A DNA stretch of 64,000 bases from Stichopus chloronotus (lineage: Eukaryota > Echinodermata > Holothuroidea > Aspidochirotida > Stichopodidae). Location: the NCBI GenBank assembly GCA_021234535.1, contig SFZH01000008.1:23724739-23788738 (forward strand), written 5' to 3'. The notes beneath the pieces were generated by a model that did not search any database, was not told the DNA's origin, and saw nothing but the letters and a program-made list of their open reading frames with translations. Made by a program: the position numbers and the translations under genes. Positions 34,544-45,450 of the stretch are shown here, in pieces. Position 1 is the first letter of the stretch. The number at the start of each line of letters is the position of its first letter.

Positions 34544-35960
34544 TTTTTGGTTTTGATGATAATCGTAGCCTATACGATAATCATGCTGACGTGTGTGTGT
34601 GTATGTGCATGTATGTATGCATGCCTGTGTGTTTGAGACGCCTATCTTGAAAACACGATATCTCAAGAAGGGAAGCTTGGGCAAGTCTCATATTTAGTAT
34701 GTAGGTGTCCCATATTAAAGGTTGTGTGACATGGAAATGAAACTTTGGAGTATTGGCTGCATTAAGTATTGAAAATGTTAACAATAGCCACAAATTTCTT
34801 CCAAATCGATCGAAGATTGACAAAGTTACAGGCAAATTAGTAAAAAAAAAAATTTGACACTCTACAACACTCCACGTCATTTGTTTTTAATTTTTTCAAA
34901 CTTTGAAAAGTCATATTTCTAAAACAGTAACAGATATAAGCAAAATTCCAACGGATTTTTACTCAGGATTTTACTTCACACCTTTGCATGAATGGTGCTT
35001 TTTTCTAGAAGCGTGTCACACAACCTTTTAAGTAAATGGAAAGAATTGTGTTCGGCGGAGGTCAACATTTTTGTTATTTTGGGTCAACAGAGGTCAAATT
35101 GTAAAACCCTTGTAGGCCTTAACACGATTTCTCAAGATGGAAATATTGGACAAATCCCACAGTTGATATGTAGATGCATCATGTTAAGTGAATGAACCCT
35201 ATTGTTTTGGTGGAGGTCAACGGTGCAACAGGGCCAAATTGTTCAAACCTTGTATATACAACATCTAGAGAGGGGAAGCTTGGACAAATCTCATATTTGA
35301 TATATAAGTGTACCATATTATATGCATGAAATCTATTGTTTGTGGTGAAGGTCAAAGGTCATTTGGGGTCAACAGTGCTCAAATTTTGAAAACCTTGTTA
35401 ACACCATACCTCAAGAACTGAAGCTTGGAGAAATCTCATTTTTATTACCTAGGTGTACGATTTTAAGTGCATGAAACCTATTGTTCAGTAGAGGTCAACA
35501 AGGGTCAAGTTGTGAAAACGTTGTAAATGTAATATCTCAAGAAGGGAAGCTTGGACAAATCTAATTTTAAGTGTATTTGTTTACATTATGTACAAGAACC
35601 TTGCCGATTTTGTAACCGGTCAATAGTCGTATGGGGTCAACATTCTTGATAGAATACAAGCATTGGAAATACGATATCTCAAGATGGGAAGGTTGGACAG
35701 ATCTTGTATGCGGTAGTCAAATGTATATTGAGTACAAGAACCTTCCTCGTTTTGGTCGAAGTCACAGGTAGGTCTTTTGGGGTCAACAGGGGTCAAACTG
35801 TGAAAAAGTTTTGAACTTGATATCTCAATGAAACTTGGACAGATGTTATATTTGCTATGTAGGTGTATTGGTCTACTGTATTGAGTACAGGAGCTTGAGT
35901 ACAAAAAAGCCTAGTGTATTTTGTGGAGGTTATTTTGATCAACACGGGTCCGTTGTGACA
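34544..35960 (+). mobile_element. repeat element copy 2 (inverted relative to copy 1)
   Basis: It begins TTTTTGGTTTTGATGATAAT at 34544, continues through a TG-rich tract (34590-34632) and GACGCCTATCTTGAAAACAC, then ~145-bp units with GATATCTCAAGAAGGGAAG-like cores near 34664, 35124, 35265, 35405, 35533, 35672 and 35818. This is the reverse complement of the copy at 12.23-10.6 kb in the same order. A perfect DR1, AGGTCAAAGGTCA, lies at 35349-35361 and a DR4 at 35780-35795. A nested MITE interrupts the first unit. A further unit-like piece near 38017-38052 suggests that a ~2-kb insertion splits the element. Confidence 0.7.
34719..35027. mobile_element. 309-bp MITE flanked by TTAA (piggyBac-like) nested in repeat copy 2
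   Basis: The termini are AGGTTGTGTGACA on the left and TGTCACACAACCT(T) on the right, perfect inverted repeats of 13 bp. TTAA lies immediately outside on both sides (34715-34718 and 35028-35031). Neighbouring repeat units supply the empty-site form (ATATTAAGTG-like), so the insertion is directly visible. TTAA duplication is the hallmark of piggyBac-type transposition. Confidence 0.75.
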
Positions 35961-38015
35961 GACTTGTAGTACTCGAGTACACTGTCATGTAAGTGTACGT
36001 CGTACTCATAGTTTTGTACTCGTACTCGGCAAATTTTATAATTAGGTACTCGCACTCGAGACTTTGTACCTGTACTCGAAGCTAATTCATACTCATGCGC
36101 GAGACTTTGTGAATACCCATGGTTTACCATTCCTACATTTGTTATGTGCATGCTGTTTTACAACCATTTATCACACTTGCTTGTTGTAATTAAGCCGAAA
36201 TAATTAGGAAATGGAACCAAATGTTATTTTTTTTCCTTTTCTGCACTTATTCAAGAAATTTTACTGACCCTAATAATTTACATACTGTGCAGTACTGCAT
36301 ACTAGCTATGAGTGAAAAGATGTAGCCTACACATTGTGCAGCTCTCGAAACGTGTCCTAGTTCTAGGCTTCTTTTATAGCATGCAATTAAGCAGGACCAT
36401 TCTTTTTTATTTTCATTTTTATTTTCATTGTAAGTATGGTTTGCTACATTTTATTGCATGGTCTGCCAGGCAAACAGAGAAACACTTTGCCCTTCAATTG
36501 CAATTGCTTGTAATATTTACTGACAGTGGCATCATATTGAAATTAACGTACTACCGTGTTTTTATGGATATTTGGAGTGTGATTCAATTCCGTCGCTAAA
36601 AATGATGCAAGTGGTATCGTTCTACATTTTTGTCAAATTCTGTTGAATCTGTGACATACCTTATAAATCAATTAAGCAAATAAGTAAAAGCAATTTCATA
36701 ACCCAAGTACGGCACATGAAAAAGAACTGCATCACATTTATGTAACTGAGGGGAAGGCACCCAGTGTGCATGGGATATGCACGTCAAAATTTTAACTAAG
36801 CACAGTGATCATAATTTCATTTTAGGAAGTTTAGGTTGATCCATTCAGGTGTTATTGGAGATAATTCATGATTGACTTATCTCTAGAAAAAATTGAACGT
36901 TTTCAACTGTTATTGAGGAACGTGAGGGACGAACATTTCAACATAATTCAGTAGCATGAGGAACAGAGACTGTCTGTCCGTCACAATTTCACAGTTGAAT
37001 ATTTAATTTTAAATTTATTTGAAACAATTTTGCTAATTTTCAAGGGATATATGATTACAGTTGTTAAATAGATATGGTACCTTTTTAGAAAAGTTCAACT
37101 GATAGTTTTAGCTGATAGCCATTAGAAAAAGATGTTACTTGATTTTTTTCTATGATTTAAAGCAGAATGTGCTGTTTGAAGGAATAAAAATAGCCTTTAC
37201 TTTTGATCTCCCATCATTTTCTGTCCTTTGATATATAATAAAATGCTAAGCCAGGTTTCTTTCATTAAAATTTCATTAATTAGAGTGCTAATTACGGTAG
37301 AAAGAAAAGCGATTTTTTTTTCCGTTAAAAAGTTAGCGGAACTGGACACTGTGGTAAAATGTTCGCCACTTACGTGTGAACTCTGCTAAAACGAAACTCC
37401 CATTTCCTCTAGGAACTAGGCTATACGTAGACAAATATACCTCTGTGCAGGAGTTTTTATAACTTTCTGCAACTATAAGAAGTATAACGAGTCCTTTGGT
37501 GTACTTTGGAAAATGCAGGAATATCAGCATATCCTGCTTTAAACCTGTCCGTCACTTAGGCGTGATATTAAGTCTTGTCAATTTCAAAGGTTGGAATGTT
37601 CATTTAATTCCATTTTCTCACACATTCCTTTCTGTGTGGGGAACTTTCAAACCTTAGTTACGACATTCAACCATAACTGATTTACTTCACCAAATTTCCA
37701 AATACTCTTAAAGTTACCCATTTTGGATCACACTCTTTATGAGAACTAAATTGACTGAATTTATTGCAATCATGCCGCCCCATCAAAATCAATGTATTCT
37801 AGAGAAAGAATATACTCATTTTGTTATACAAATGCTCATTCTTGTACTCATGAGAATGTAGTCTACCTCATGGCCTTGTACGTACCCACATGATTTGAAA
37901 ATCAGGTACTCGTACTCAACTACACGTACTTTGCCCTCGTAGTCCGTACTTGAGGTTTTGTAATCACTGTGCAAGTCTGGTCTGTGAAAACCATACACTT
38001 GGAATTTCAAGTCAT
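35961..38015. mobile_element. possible ~2-kb insertion with GTACTCG-rich ends
   Basis: The left flank (about 35968-36100) and right flank (about 37830-37970) both contain multiple GTACTCGTACTCG motifs in the same orientation (for example TTAGGTACTCGCACTCGAG and ATCAGGTACTCGTACTCAAC). Unit-like sequence of the ~145-bp element resumes near 38017. No coding region was recognised inside. It may be a non-autonomous element or two separate repeats. Confidence 0.35.
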
Positions 38016-38052
38016 GAACCTTGGATATGTCTCTTATCTAGCACGCAGTAGT

Positions 38053-38904
38053 GCTCATTGATCGATCGTAATACCTATCAGTGCCATCATGTGGATCAGC
38101 AAATGCCAATGTGTGTATAGCGGTTTATATATCTCAGTTGGTGACATGATAAATAACTGGAATGCAAAAACCAATTGCTTGTTACACATCCTTTCCTTAT
38201 GAAATTTGTCAGTTTCATTAAAACATCACGATGGTATCATCGAAACCACAACGCATTTGTGCGTTCTAGTAATAACGCGTCAACCTCCTGGAAGACTTCG
38301 GTGCAGATGACCTTTAACCCTTCGGTGGCTGTGTTTATGACATGTAAAGGTGTCATGTGTGGGTATATCTGTGTAAAGTAGGGACGGTTAGACGAAATCG
38401 TTGCACACTTCTTTTGACCTCTGTGTGCTTACCTGGTTCCTTTAGATAAGGACCAGTGAATAGGTACATCGATAACCAAACAAGCTTCCCAAATGATACC
38501 GATAGACTGGTGGAATAAATAAATTGATTTGGTAACCCTGTAAATGAAAAAAAAAAATGCCTTTATGTGAATGCAGCATGGGATAACTGTTGCATTTAAC
38601 CTTTCAGTGTTTTTATGTTTGTTTTTATTTTAAATAATGGCACAGAGCTTATCCCCTCAGGGTTGTCAGCGGATGAACTTACTCAAGCAGTAGCACTGAC
38701 AGTAATTAAGTCTCATTCATATACTACAATACCCAAAAAAAAATTAACACAAAAGTTCTAGGGACGAAGTTACCCTTTTATTTTCTTTTGATGTATTCAA
38801 TCTGCTATGATGTACTGTATTGTGAGATTTTTTTACCTTATGGCCTTCCATAGGATTCATTATGTGTAACAGAACTGTACATATCTACCAGGCTCTGGTA
38901 AAAA
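38053..38904. other. intergenic, no gene recognised
   Basis: AT-rich sequence with short open frames only. Confidence 0.5.
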
Positions 38905-39434
38905 TACGGAAGACTAATGTGGCCATGCAGAAAAAAAAACATAAAAATACACTCTAGAGAAAGTAAATAAAATCGAAAAGCAAATATTTGTCCTAAAAAG
39001 TTTTACAAAAGATTTAAAAAAAAACGAAAAACAAAATTTTGTTTTTTGCTTTTAAACAAATACCAAAAATAAAAACAGGAGAAAAACAGAGAAGTCTTGT
39101 AAATTCACCCTCAATCTTGTATAAAATCACAGTTTAATCGCTACCTGGCTGGAGGAGTGAGCATATTGTGCTTCGAATGTGTAGTTGGAAGCAATGGATC
39201 GGGAACGTGACGTATAAATACAGTACGAGCGGACAACGTATAGTACAGTACAGCTAGCACATTGTTTCATTTGTAAATTTTCTTAATTTTAATTTTTTTT
39301 TAACAACGAAAATCAAACTTTTATATTTTGTTCATATAAAAATTTTGGTTAACTTAAAAATAACTTTTAAATTTTTGATCTTGAGTGCATTTCTACATTC
39401 GTTTTTTACTTCATGGCCGCATTAGTCTTCCGTA
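38905..39434. mobile_element. 530-bp MITE with ~55-bp terminal inverted repeats
   Basis: The left end TACGGAAGACTAATGTGGCC continues through CATGCAG to ATACACTC. The right end, reverse-complemented, is TACGGAAGACTAATGCGGCC continuing CATGAAG to ATGCACTC. The arms match over about 55-60 bp and the interior has no coding capacity. Terminal TA could be a Tc1/mariner-type target duplication (inference). Confidence 0.75.
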
Positions 39435-41179
39435 TAAATGATTGTGATTTAAAGAATGTGGGACGGTTCATGGTATTGTTGACCCAACTAGTGGCAGTAT
39501 TTGCAAATTCAAACATAAGTTAAATAAAATCTGCAATTCTTTCATTAACACGTTCGTCAATATGGCGTATTGTTGCGGTCCAGAAAAAGAAAAAAAAATA
39601 CAGAGGAAAAAATTCATACAGAAGAGAAGCTGTTTCTATTGTTGGAAGGAAACAAAAGTGAAGATTTCAAGGTTTTATCCCTGGGAGCCGGCGATTGCAC
39701 GCCAGTTCTTTGGTCAGCGCTGATGTTTCTTATAGCCACCAGTGAGTAGTGACCAAAGGACAGGCCCACAGGGCCAACGGTCAGAAAACTGTAACTGAAA
39801 ACTGAAGTCTATAAAAACCAAGCTTGGAATTGCGTGTGGTAGTATATTGTTGGTTTGATACTATCTCAGAAATGAAAAAGATTGAGAAATTGTTATCTGC
39901 TTATTTAAAAAATACACGCTGACACAGGACCACCACTCCCCGTCCCTTCATTCTTCCACCGTTGCTCGTGGGTTCACCGATCGACCGTGTTTTAGAGTGT
40001 AAGACATGTATGGTCCCGTTTTATAAGCTGTAATAGGTAAGCGATAACAATGCGTTTTGGTATACTTTTACACATCTGCATGCCGAAACTTACACAGAGA
40101 CAAATGTAGATTACATCTATGTTATACTAGAAAGGATGTCTGTTCCACTAAATAATACAGAGGAGAGAGGTAAGGCCAGAGACAGGAGAGCGACATGGCC
40201 AGAGACTGTAGTCACAATTAAATGCGCCAGGAGACGCCGTGAAGACCGAAATTAATGTTTTGACGACGTATTAATAAACCGCGGTCAGATATGGTTTCTA
40301 AGGTCAGAGGTTACGTTCCTCATATACAATTTCAGCTTGTCGATCTAAACCACTGAATAGAAATGGACATACCCTCCATAGTCTACCCCCATCCTCTATA
40401 ATCTAGTCCCCCCCCCCCCATCTAGACTCTAACCCTCAGTGCTCTACAATGTAACCCTCTATTCCAATGATCTTACCGACAGTCGTTCTACTTATCTGAT
40501 TAAGGCAGGAAGACCAGACAAAACATTGAAGTTATCTTTCCAGGATCTGATTATTTCCAACCGTTACCTCTTTAGTTATCTTACCACTAATCATCTCAAC
40601 AAGAAGTCAATGACGATTTATGTTCTTACATGTTCCGCCTGGCTCATAAAAATTGGAATTATTAATTGTCCAGCTCCTCCCTTATGACGCCCAAATTTTA
40701 TTCAATGGAAATAACGACTGTATTAGTTAAATATTAAATGCAGTCATAATCTTGAGAACCATCGTTTGATTAGTGTGGTGAAATGGCAGTATTACCCGGA
40801 AAATACTTTCTTTTTAAAAGATTTTCAATAAAAAATACCACGTACTGATCAAATAAATATGCTTAAACTTTGTTTATTTATAAGGTTTGGTTTATGAGTT
40901 TATTTACAAACTACATCTACATTTACTGATAACAACAATGCCGTGATGTAAGTGCTTCTTAATGTCCCAATACTTGATTTCGATATAGTAGAAATAATAG
41001 CTTTTAAAAAAGAACTGTTAGTAAAGCAAAATGACACATTTACAAGATATTTGACTCAAAAACACGTCTTGATTTTTTAGTCACATGCTAAACATTTCTA
41101 CTAAATGGCGAAAATGAAGAAGTAACATAATCAGTAAATGATAAAGGCAATCCCATTAGAGTGAGAAACGATATGCTAT
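39435..41179. other. intergenic between PGD and FoxL2
   Basis: A 53-codon cysteine- and lysine-rich open frame (39562-39723, beginning MAYCCGPEKEKK) is visible but matches no family known to me. A 12-base C tract is at 40408-40419. No other gene seen. Confidence 0.45.
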
Positions 41180-41545
41180 AAGCATGAACATGTGATGTTG
41201 TACCAACGATCATGTGATACTCACATGATACCACAAACATGAACTGTACCATCATGTGATGCTGTACACACGATAACCTTATGTTGAACATGTGGTGTTG
41301 TGCCAATGATCATGTAATGCTATAAACATGATCACATGACGCTAAAATATGAACAAGTTGTGTTGTGCCAGCGATTGTTTGATGCTATAAACATGATCAC
41401 ATGATGCTATAAATATGAACATGTGGTGCTTTGCCAATGATCATGTTACTCTATAAACAAGATCACATGATGCTACAAACATGGACATTTGGTGTTGCAC
41501 TAACGACCTAATGATGGTATAAATATGATCTTATCAATATGGAAA
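41180..41545. repeat. degenerate tandem repeat, ~66-bp unit, 5-6 copies
   Basis: GAACATGTGGTGTTGTGCCAA-like cores begin near 41185, 41286, 41351, 41417 and 41483, with ATGATCACATGATGCTATAA between them. It is rich in CATGTGAT/ATCACATG and lies 0.8-1.2 kb downstream of the FoxL2 stop. Confidence 0.75.
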
Positions 41546-42071
41546 TATGTATAAATATGATATACATGATCCTATAGTCATTCATGGTGTCCTCTTGCTT
41601 TACATTCAATTACCAAACCTGTCACATAATAAGCCTACTTCATTCTTTGTCTTTGGAGTTCAAAACTTTAAGATACAATTCACGGATAGTACTATCTTGA
41701 GAGAAAGTCTGCATACAGAGTGAAACGCTGGTACTCAACTGCTCACCATCAGAACAGACCCCAGCCCTCTCCTTAACACCTCCCCCATCCTCTGAAAAAT
41801 TGTCTCTAAAATCTGTCGGATTACATTGTATGTAATGTTCAAACAAAGAAGTTCCTAAAGAGGTGTACGTTATATGAAAGTGCAAAAATATCCCATGTGA
41901 TTCGGGTTGTCAAATAGGGTAAGGCGCGGAAGGTTACTGGAAGTTTGAAGGGGAAAGAGTGCTACCTTTTCCTCACGTTTCTCATTTTTCCGTAGTTGAC
42001 TACCGCTCGATAAAAGTGACTGTCAATTTACCATATTAATTTAGTGTAACAGTTCTCAGTTTTGCATAGGG

Positions 42072-42077
42072 TTTAAT
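42072..42077 (-). terminator. candidate FoxL2 polyadenylation signal ATTAAA
   Basis: The plus strand reads TTTAAT, giving ATTAAA on the minus strand about 265 nt past the FoxL2 stop. It is the common variant signal; use is unproven. Confidence 0.3.
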
Positions 42078-42339
42078 AGCCCCCAACGATGCCATGTTGA
42101 TCGGTATGTTACTGAAGGTAACATGTGTAGTCTTATTACCAAAGTAATCAACGGTTTGGAATCAACCCACAAACAAAATATACATCATATCTCACTGTGT
42201 CACACGAATTGTTAAAAGAAAGGAAGGCTGGATCTTGCGGACCGAGCCTGTTATGAACTTCATCTATAAAGATAAGGATCCTGTTTTAGTTCAGTTTGTT
42301 TTAGTGAATTTTGATATTCTCGTAAAGATGTGAGATCTG

Positions 42340-43404
42340 TTAGTCCCAGGAGAGTCCATTGGACGCAATCCCTGGCGGCATCACCTCCTGCTGAATTTGG
42401 CCGAATGGAGGGGGGCAGGAAGGCGTCATTGTCAATGACTGTTGGTAACATGAGTTGCTATTATAAGGTAACCGAGACATGTGGGGAGAAGATGATTGTA
42501 CTTGTGCAGTCATCATTTGACATGATGGGTACAACTGAGGTTGTTGATGGGTTGGAATACCACTGACTCCCACTGGTTGCCAGGAATTGTTGTAAGGAGA
42601 CGGTGCATAAAAACTCTTCGCTCCAGAGAATGCGTACTGGTAAGGTTGATCATGGCCAAGGAATGTTTGATCCGCTACTAGGTAATGACGGTGGGGGCGT
42701 CTGACCCTTCTACGGCGTCTATAGTTTCCTTTATCAAACATATCGTCATACGCTGGATCAAGGGTCCAGTAGTTGCCCTTACGTTCACCACTTCCCTGTC
42801 TCGGTATCTTAATGAAGCACTCGTTAAGGCTGAGATTGTGACGAATTGAGTTTTGCCAGCCTTTCTTATTATTCTCATAATAAGGAAACTTATTGATAAT
42901 GTATTGATATATCTGACTCAAGGTCATCTTACGATCGACGGAATCCTTGATGGCCATAGATATGAGAGCAACATAACTGTACGGTGGCTTTTTAGCTTCC
43001 TCATTATGAGTTTTTGTATTTTCGTTATTTTGGGAATTCTTGGTTTCCATCTTGGCATCTTCGGTTGGTTTTTGTTCTTCTGTTTCCTTTCCAGAGACGG
43101 GTGGAGTTGTTGAGTTTGACACAGCGCTCTCTGCATTCGACACCAGGCCCTTACCGTGTGGTACGGTAGCCTCTCTCGTAACTACGCCTCCGGTGGCGCT
43201 TTCCTGGAATGGCTGCTCTTTTTCGTAGGTCTGAGCAAGAAAACGGGCATGGAAGCCCTCGGAAGCCGATATGGCCATTGGTATGGGTAACGATCGGTTA
43301 TGGGCAGAGGAAATATCTCCTGTTAGTAAAATCCTGGGGTTGTGATCTTTTCTGTCATCACGACCAGAGTAGGGTTGAAACAACTCTGATTTGGTGGTGT
43401 CCAT
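42340..43404 (-). CDS. FoxL2: forkhead transcription factor FoxL2 (single exon, 354 aa)
   Basis: A nuclear winged-helix DNA-binding protein; in vertebrates FoxL2 drives ovarian differentiation and acts in eyelid and pituitary. The forkhead domain spans about residues 139-236, starting [14 protein letters not shown]. Recognition helix [20 protein letters not shown] is intact, followed by [13 protein letters not shown] and the FoxL2-typical block [17 protein letters not shown], which also serves as a nuclear localisation signal. Downstream NNSWQP and YPSCQMM match the FoxL2 C-terminal region. The N-terminal ~135 residues are polar and disordered, with a lysine/glutamate-rich stretch. It is intronless, like FoxL2 in mammals. 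There are no polyalanine or polyhistidine tracts. The protein ends GLSWD, shorter than the vertebrate C-terminus. The start is the first ATG of the frame. The orientation is the same as PGD, 11 kb away. Confidence 0.92.
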   Translation of the reverse strand: MDTTKSELFQPYSGRDDRKDHNPRILLTGDISSAHNRSLPIPMAISASEGFHARFLAQTYEKEQPFQESATGGVVTREATVPHGKGLVSNAESAVSNSTTPPVSGKETEEQKPTEDAKMETKNSQNNENTKTHNEEAKKPPYSYVALISMAIKDSVDRKMTLSQIYQYIINKFPYYENNKKGWQNSIRHNLSLNECFIKIPRQGSGERKGNYWTLDPAYDDMFDKGNYRRRRRVRRPHRHYLVADQTFLGHDQPYQYAFSGAKSFYAPSPYNNSWQPVGVSGIPTHQQPQLYPSCQMMTAQVQSSSPHMSRLPYNSNSCYQQSLTMTPSCPPPFGQIQQEVMPPGIASNGLSWD

Positions 43405-44229
43405 TAGTTTCCGAAGTTATAAATCTGGGAAAGTAAATAGAAAGAGTTTTCGATAAGTCATTTTCATAATCTCGATTCCGGCGCGCATGGATTTGTTGGA
43501 TCCGTGAATAATAAACACCGCCCCCACCATACACAGCGTGAAAATACAAGCATGTTTTGACTTTTGACTGATTACAACACAGTATTTCAGATGAAACGGC
43601 CTGTCGGCGTACATACTGTTCAAGACAGAATCGCACTGGTGCGAACCCTCTGCATACGTACCCAGCTGGTCTGAAAAAAGATATGATATTCAATAAAATA
43701 AAATCATTTTTTGTCTGCCAGTGCAGTGTTTGTTTGTCTCCCAATTTTGATTATTTGTACAGACGAACGTTATTTGCACCACTAATGAGAGCCTTGATCT
43801 TTGCTATCACTACCGTAGCCAAGGGGTGGGGGTACGTAGGTGTCATGCCCCCCATGTTCATTTCTTAAGTAAATAATGAAAAATATGAAATAAAAATGTC
43901 AAAAAAGTAATGAGAAAAACAACGTATGGTGACGCACCGCTTGGATGTTAGTTTATATATACATGGATTTTACTCCCCTTTTAATCGTCACTAAATAACA
44001 TTTATAAGCTCTGTTGGTTCAACTGTACGTTTTATATTCATGCAAGTCATTGTATTTTTTCTTCTGTCCCCTACTGTCAGTTTTTTATCCTTTTGTTTTT
44101 ATGGTCACTAGATTTGATGAACAGTTATGTCTTTTTTCTAGTGTCCATCATATGTATATATGCAAAATTTGTTGAACCTAATCTTGTTGATGTGAAAGTG
44201 CATATGACACATAAATTGAAGTGAATTGA
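43405..44229 (-). promoter_or_regulatory. FoxL2: FoxL2 5' region with candidate TATA box
   Basis: A TATATAAAC sequence in minus sense lies at 43952-43960, about 550 bp upstream of the FoxL2 ATG. It could place transcription start near 43925, with a long 5' UTR. A possible acceptor (CTTTTTTCAG in minus sense, about 43673-43682) also leaves room for a spliced leader exon. Confidence 0.3.
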
Positions 44230-45450
44230 ATAAAACTTTGAAGTGACATGTCCTGCAATCTAGCCAACCGATTATCCGCACTCAACTAAGATAGTGTCAA
44301 GATAGTGTCAAGATAGTGTCAAGATAGTGTCAAGATAGTGTCAAGATAGTGTCAAGATAGTGTCAAATGTGTTACCTTAAATGCACATGCATGCATTTCG
44401 GTCCCCCTTTGAAAATCCTCAGTAAAGTTTGCTATATTGAAAATAGGGGTATGCGAAGTGTCAATTCCTTCAATCTCTCAAGAATTTTCGTCGAGAATGT
44501 ATTCATATGTAGGCTAGGCGCCAACTGATTCTTTCGCTCCACTTGGAGAGTGTCAAAGGTTATCTTATATAACCAAGCAATTTTACCGTCATTAAAATCG
44601 TCTTGGGTGAGATATATCACATTGGAAATAAACCTGCGAAATAACTTTCCCTGCGATATTTCAAGTATTCTTGTCAATTTTTTTCATACACCAAATGAAA
44701 CCCGATTGTGTCACTCAGCTTAGACAGGGTTAAAGTTGTTGCATTAAAAAACAAAAACAAAAGCAAAAAACAAAAACAAAAACATGCAATATGGGTCCCA
44801 TTCCTCTTGAATAAAATTTTGTCAAAAAACGGTCAAAAATGTTCTCGTATGCGCCAACTGATAGAGGCGTAGATTGTGTCAAAGATCTTATCTTAAATTC
44901 TTATCTTTGTCCCACCCCCCTTCCCTCTTTAAAAATCCTCTTCAGTAAAGTCTTTCATATCGAAAAAGCATCTGTGAAGTGCTAATTCCTGGCCAGTACT
45001 TTTGTCAAAAATTTTCTCTTATGCTACGCGCCAACCGATGGTGACCCTCCATACAGTGTAAAGGTGTCACCTTACATAAGTAAGTAATTTGCGTCCACAT
45101 TAATATAATATTGTATGAAATTTTCTACGTTGAAAATAAGCCTGTAAAGTGCCATTTCCTGGGATCTAATTTTTTTAGGAGGCTTTCGTAGGCTATAAGC
45201 ACCAACCGCCGTTGACACTCCCATTAGACAGTGTCAAAGTTCTTATCTTGAACACGCAAGTATTTTGTCCCCCCTCCCCACCTTATAAAAATTCTCTTGA
45301 CTAAAATGTTTTATGATGATCATAAAAATGAAACTTTGAAGTGCCATTTTCTGCAATATGGCAACTTTTGTCAAGTTCCCCGTATACTAAGCGCCAACAG
45401 ATAGTTGCGATCCGCTTTGGTAGTTCCAAATGTTATTACCTGAACAACTT
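44230..45450. repeat. degenerate ~170-190-bp tandem array upstream of FoxL2
   Basis: The core (G)CGCCAACCGAT, a gap, AGTGTCAAAG, TTATCTT, then AAAATCCTC and GTGAAGTGCCATTTCCTG recurs. GCGCCAAC-like starts are near 44262, 44517, 44701 (decayed), 44851, 45026, 45197 and 45389, a spacing of about 150-192 bp after removing the nested minisatellite. No coding capacity. Confidence 0.75.
44290..44366. repeat. 11-bp minisatellite GATAGTGTCAA, 7 copies
   Basis: Seven perfect head-to-tail copies. The 11-mer matches the A(C/G)AGTGTCAAAG segment of the larger repeat units, so the minisatellite has expanded inside one unit. Confidence 0.95.

Noticed and set aside
39562..39723. 53-codon Cys/Lys-rich open frame
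   Set aside because: Too short and unmatched to a known family to call as a gene; recorded in the intergenic entry only.
42853..43436. Plus-strand open frames overlapping the forkhead gene
   Set aside because: They are antisense shadows of the FoxL2 coding sequence.
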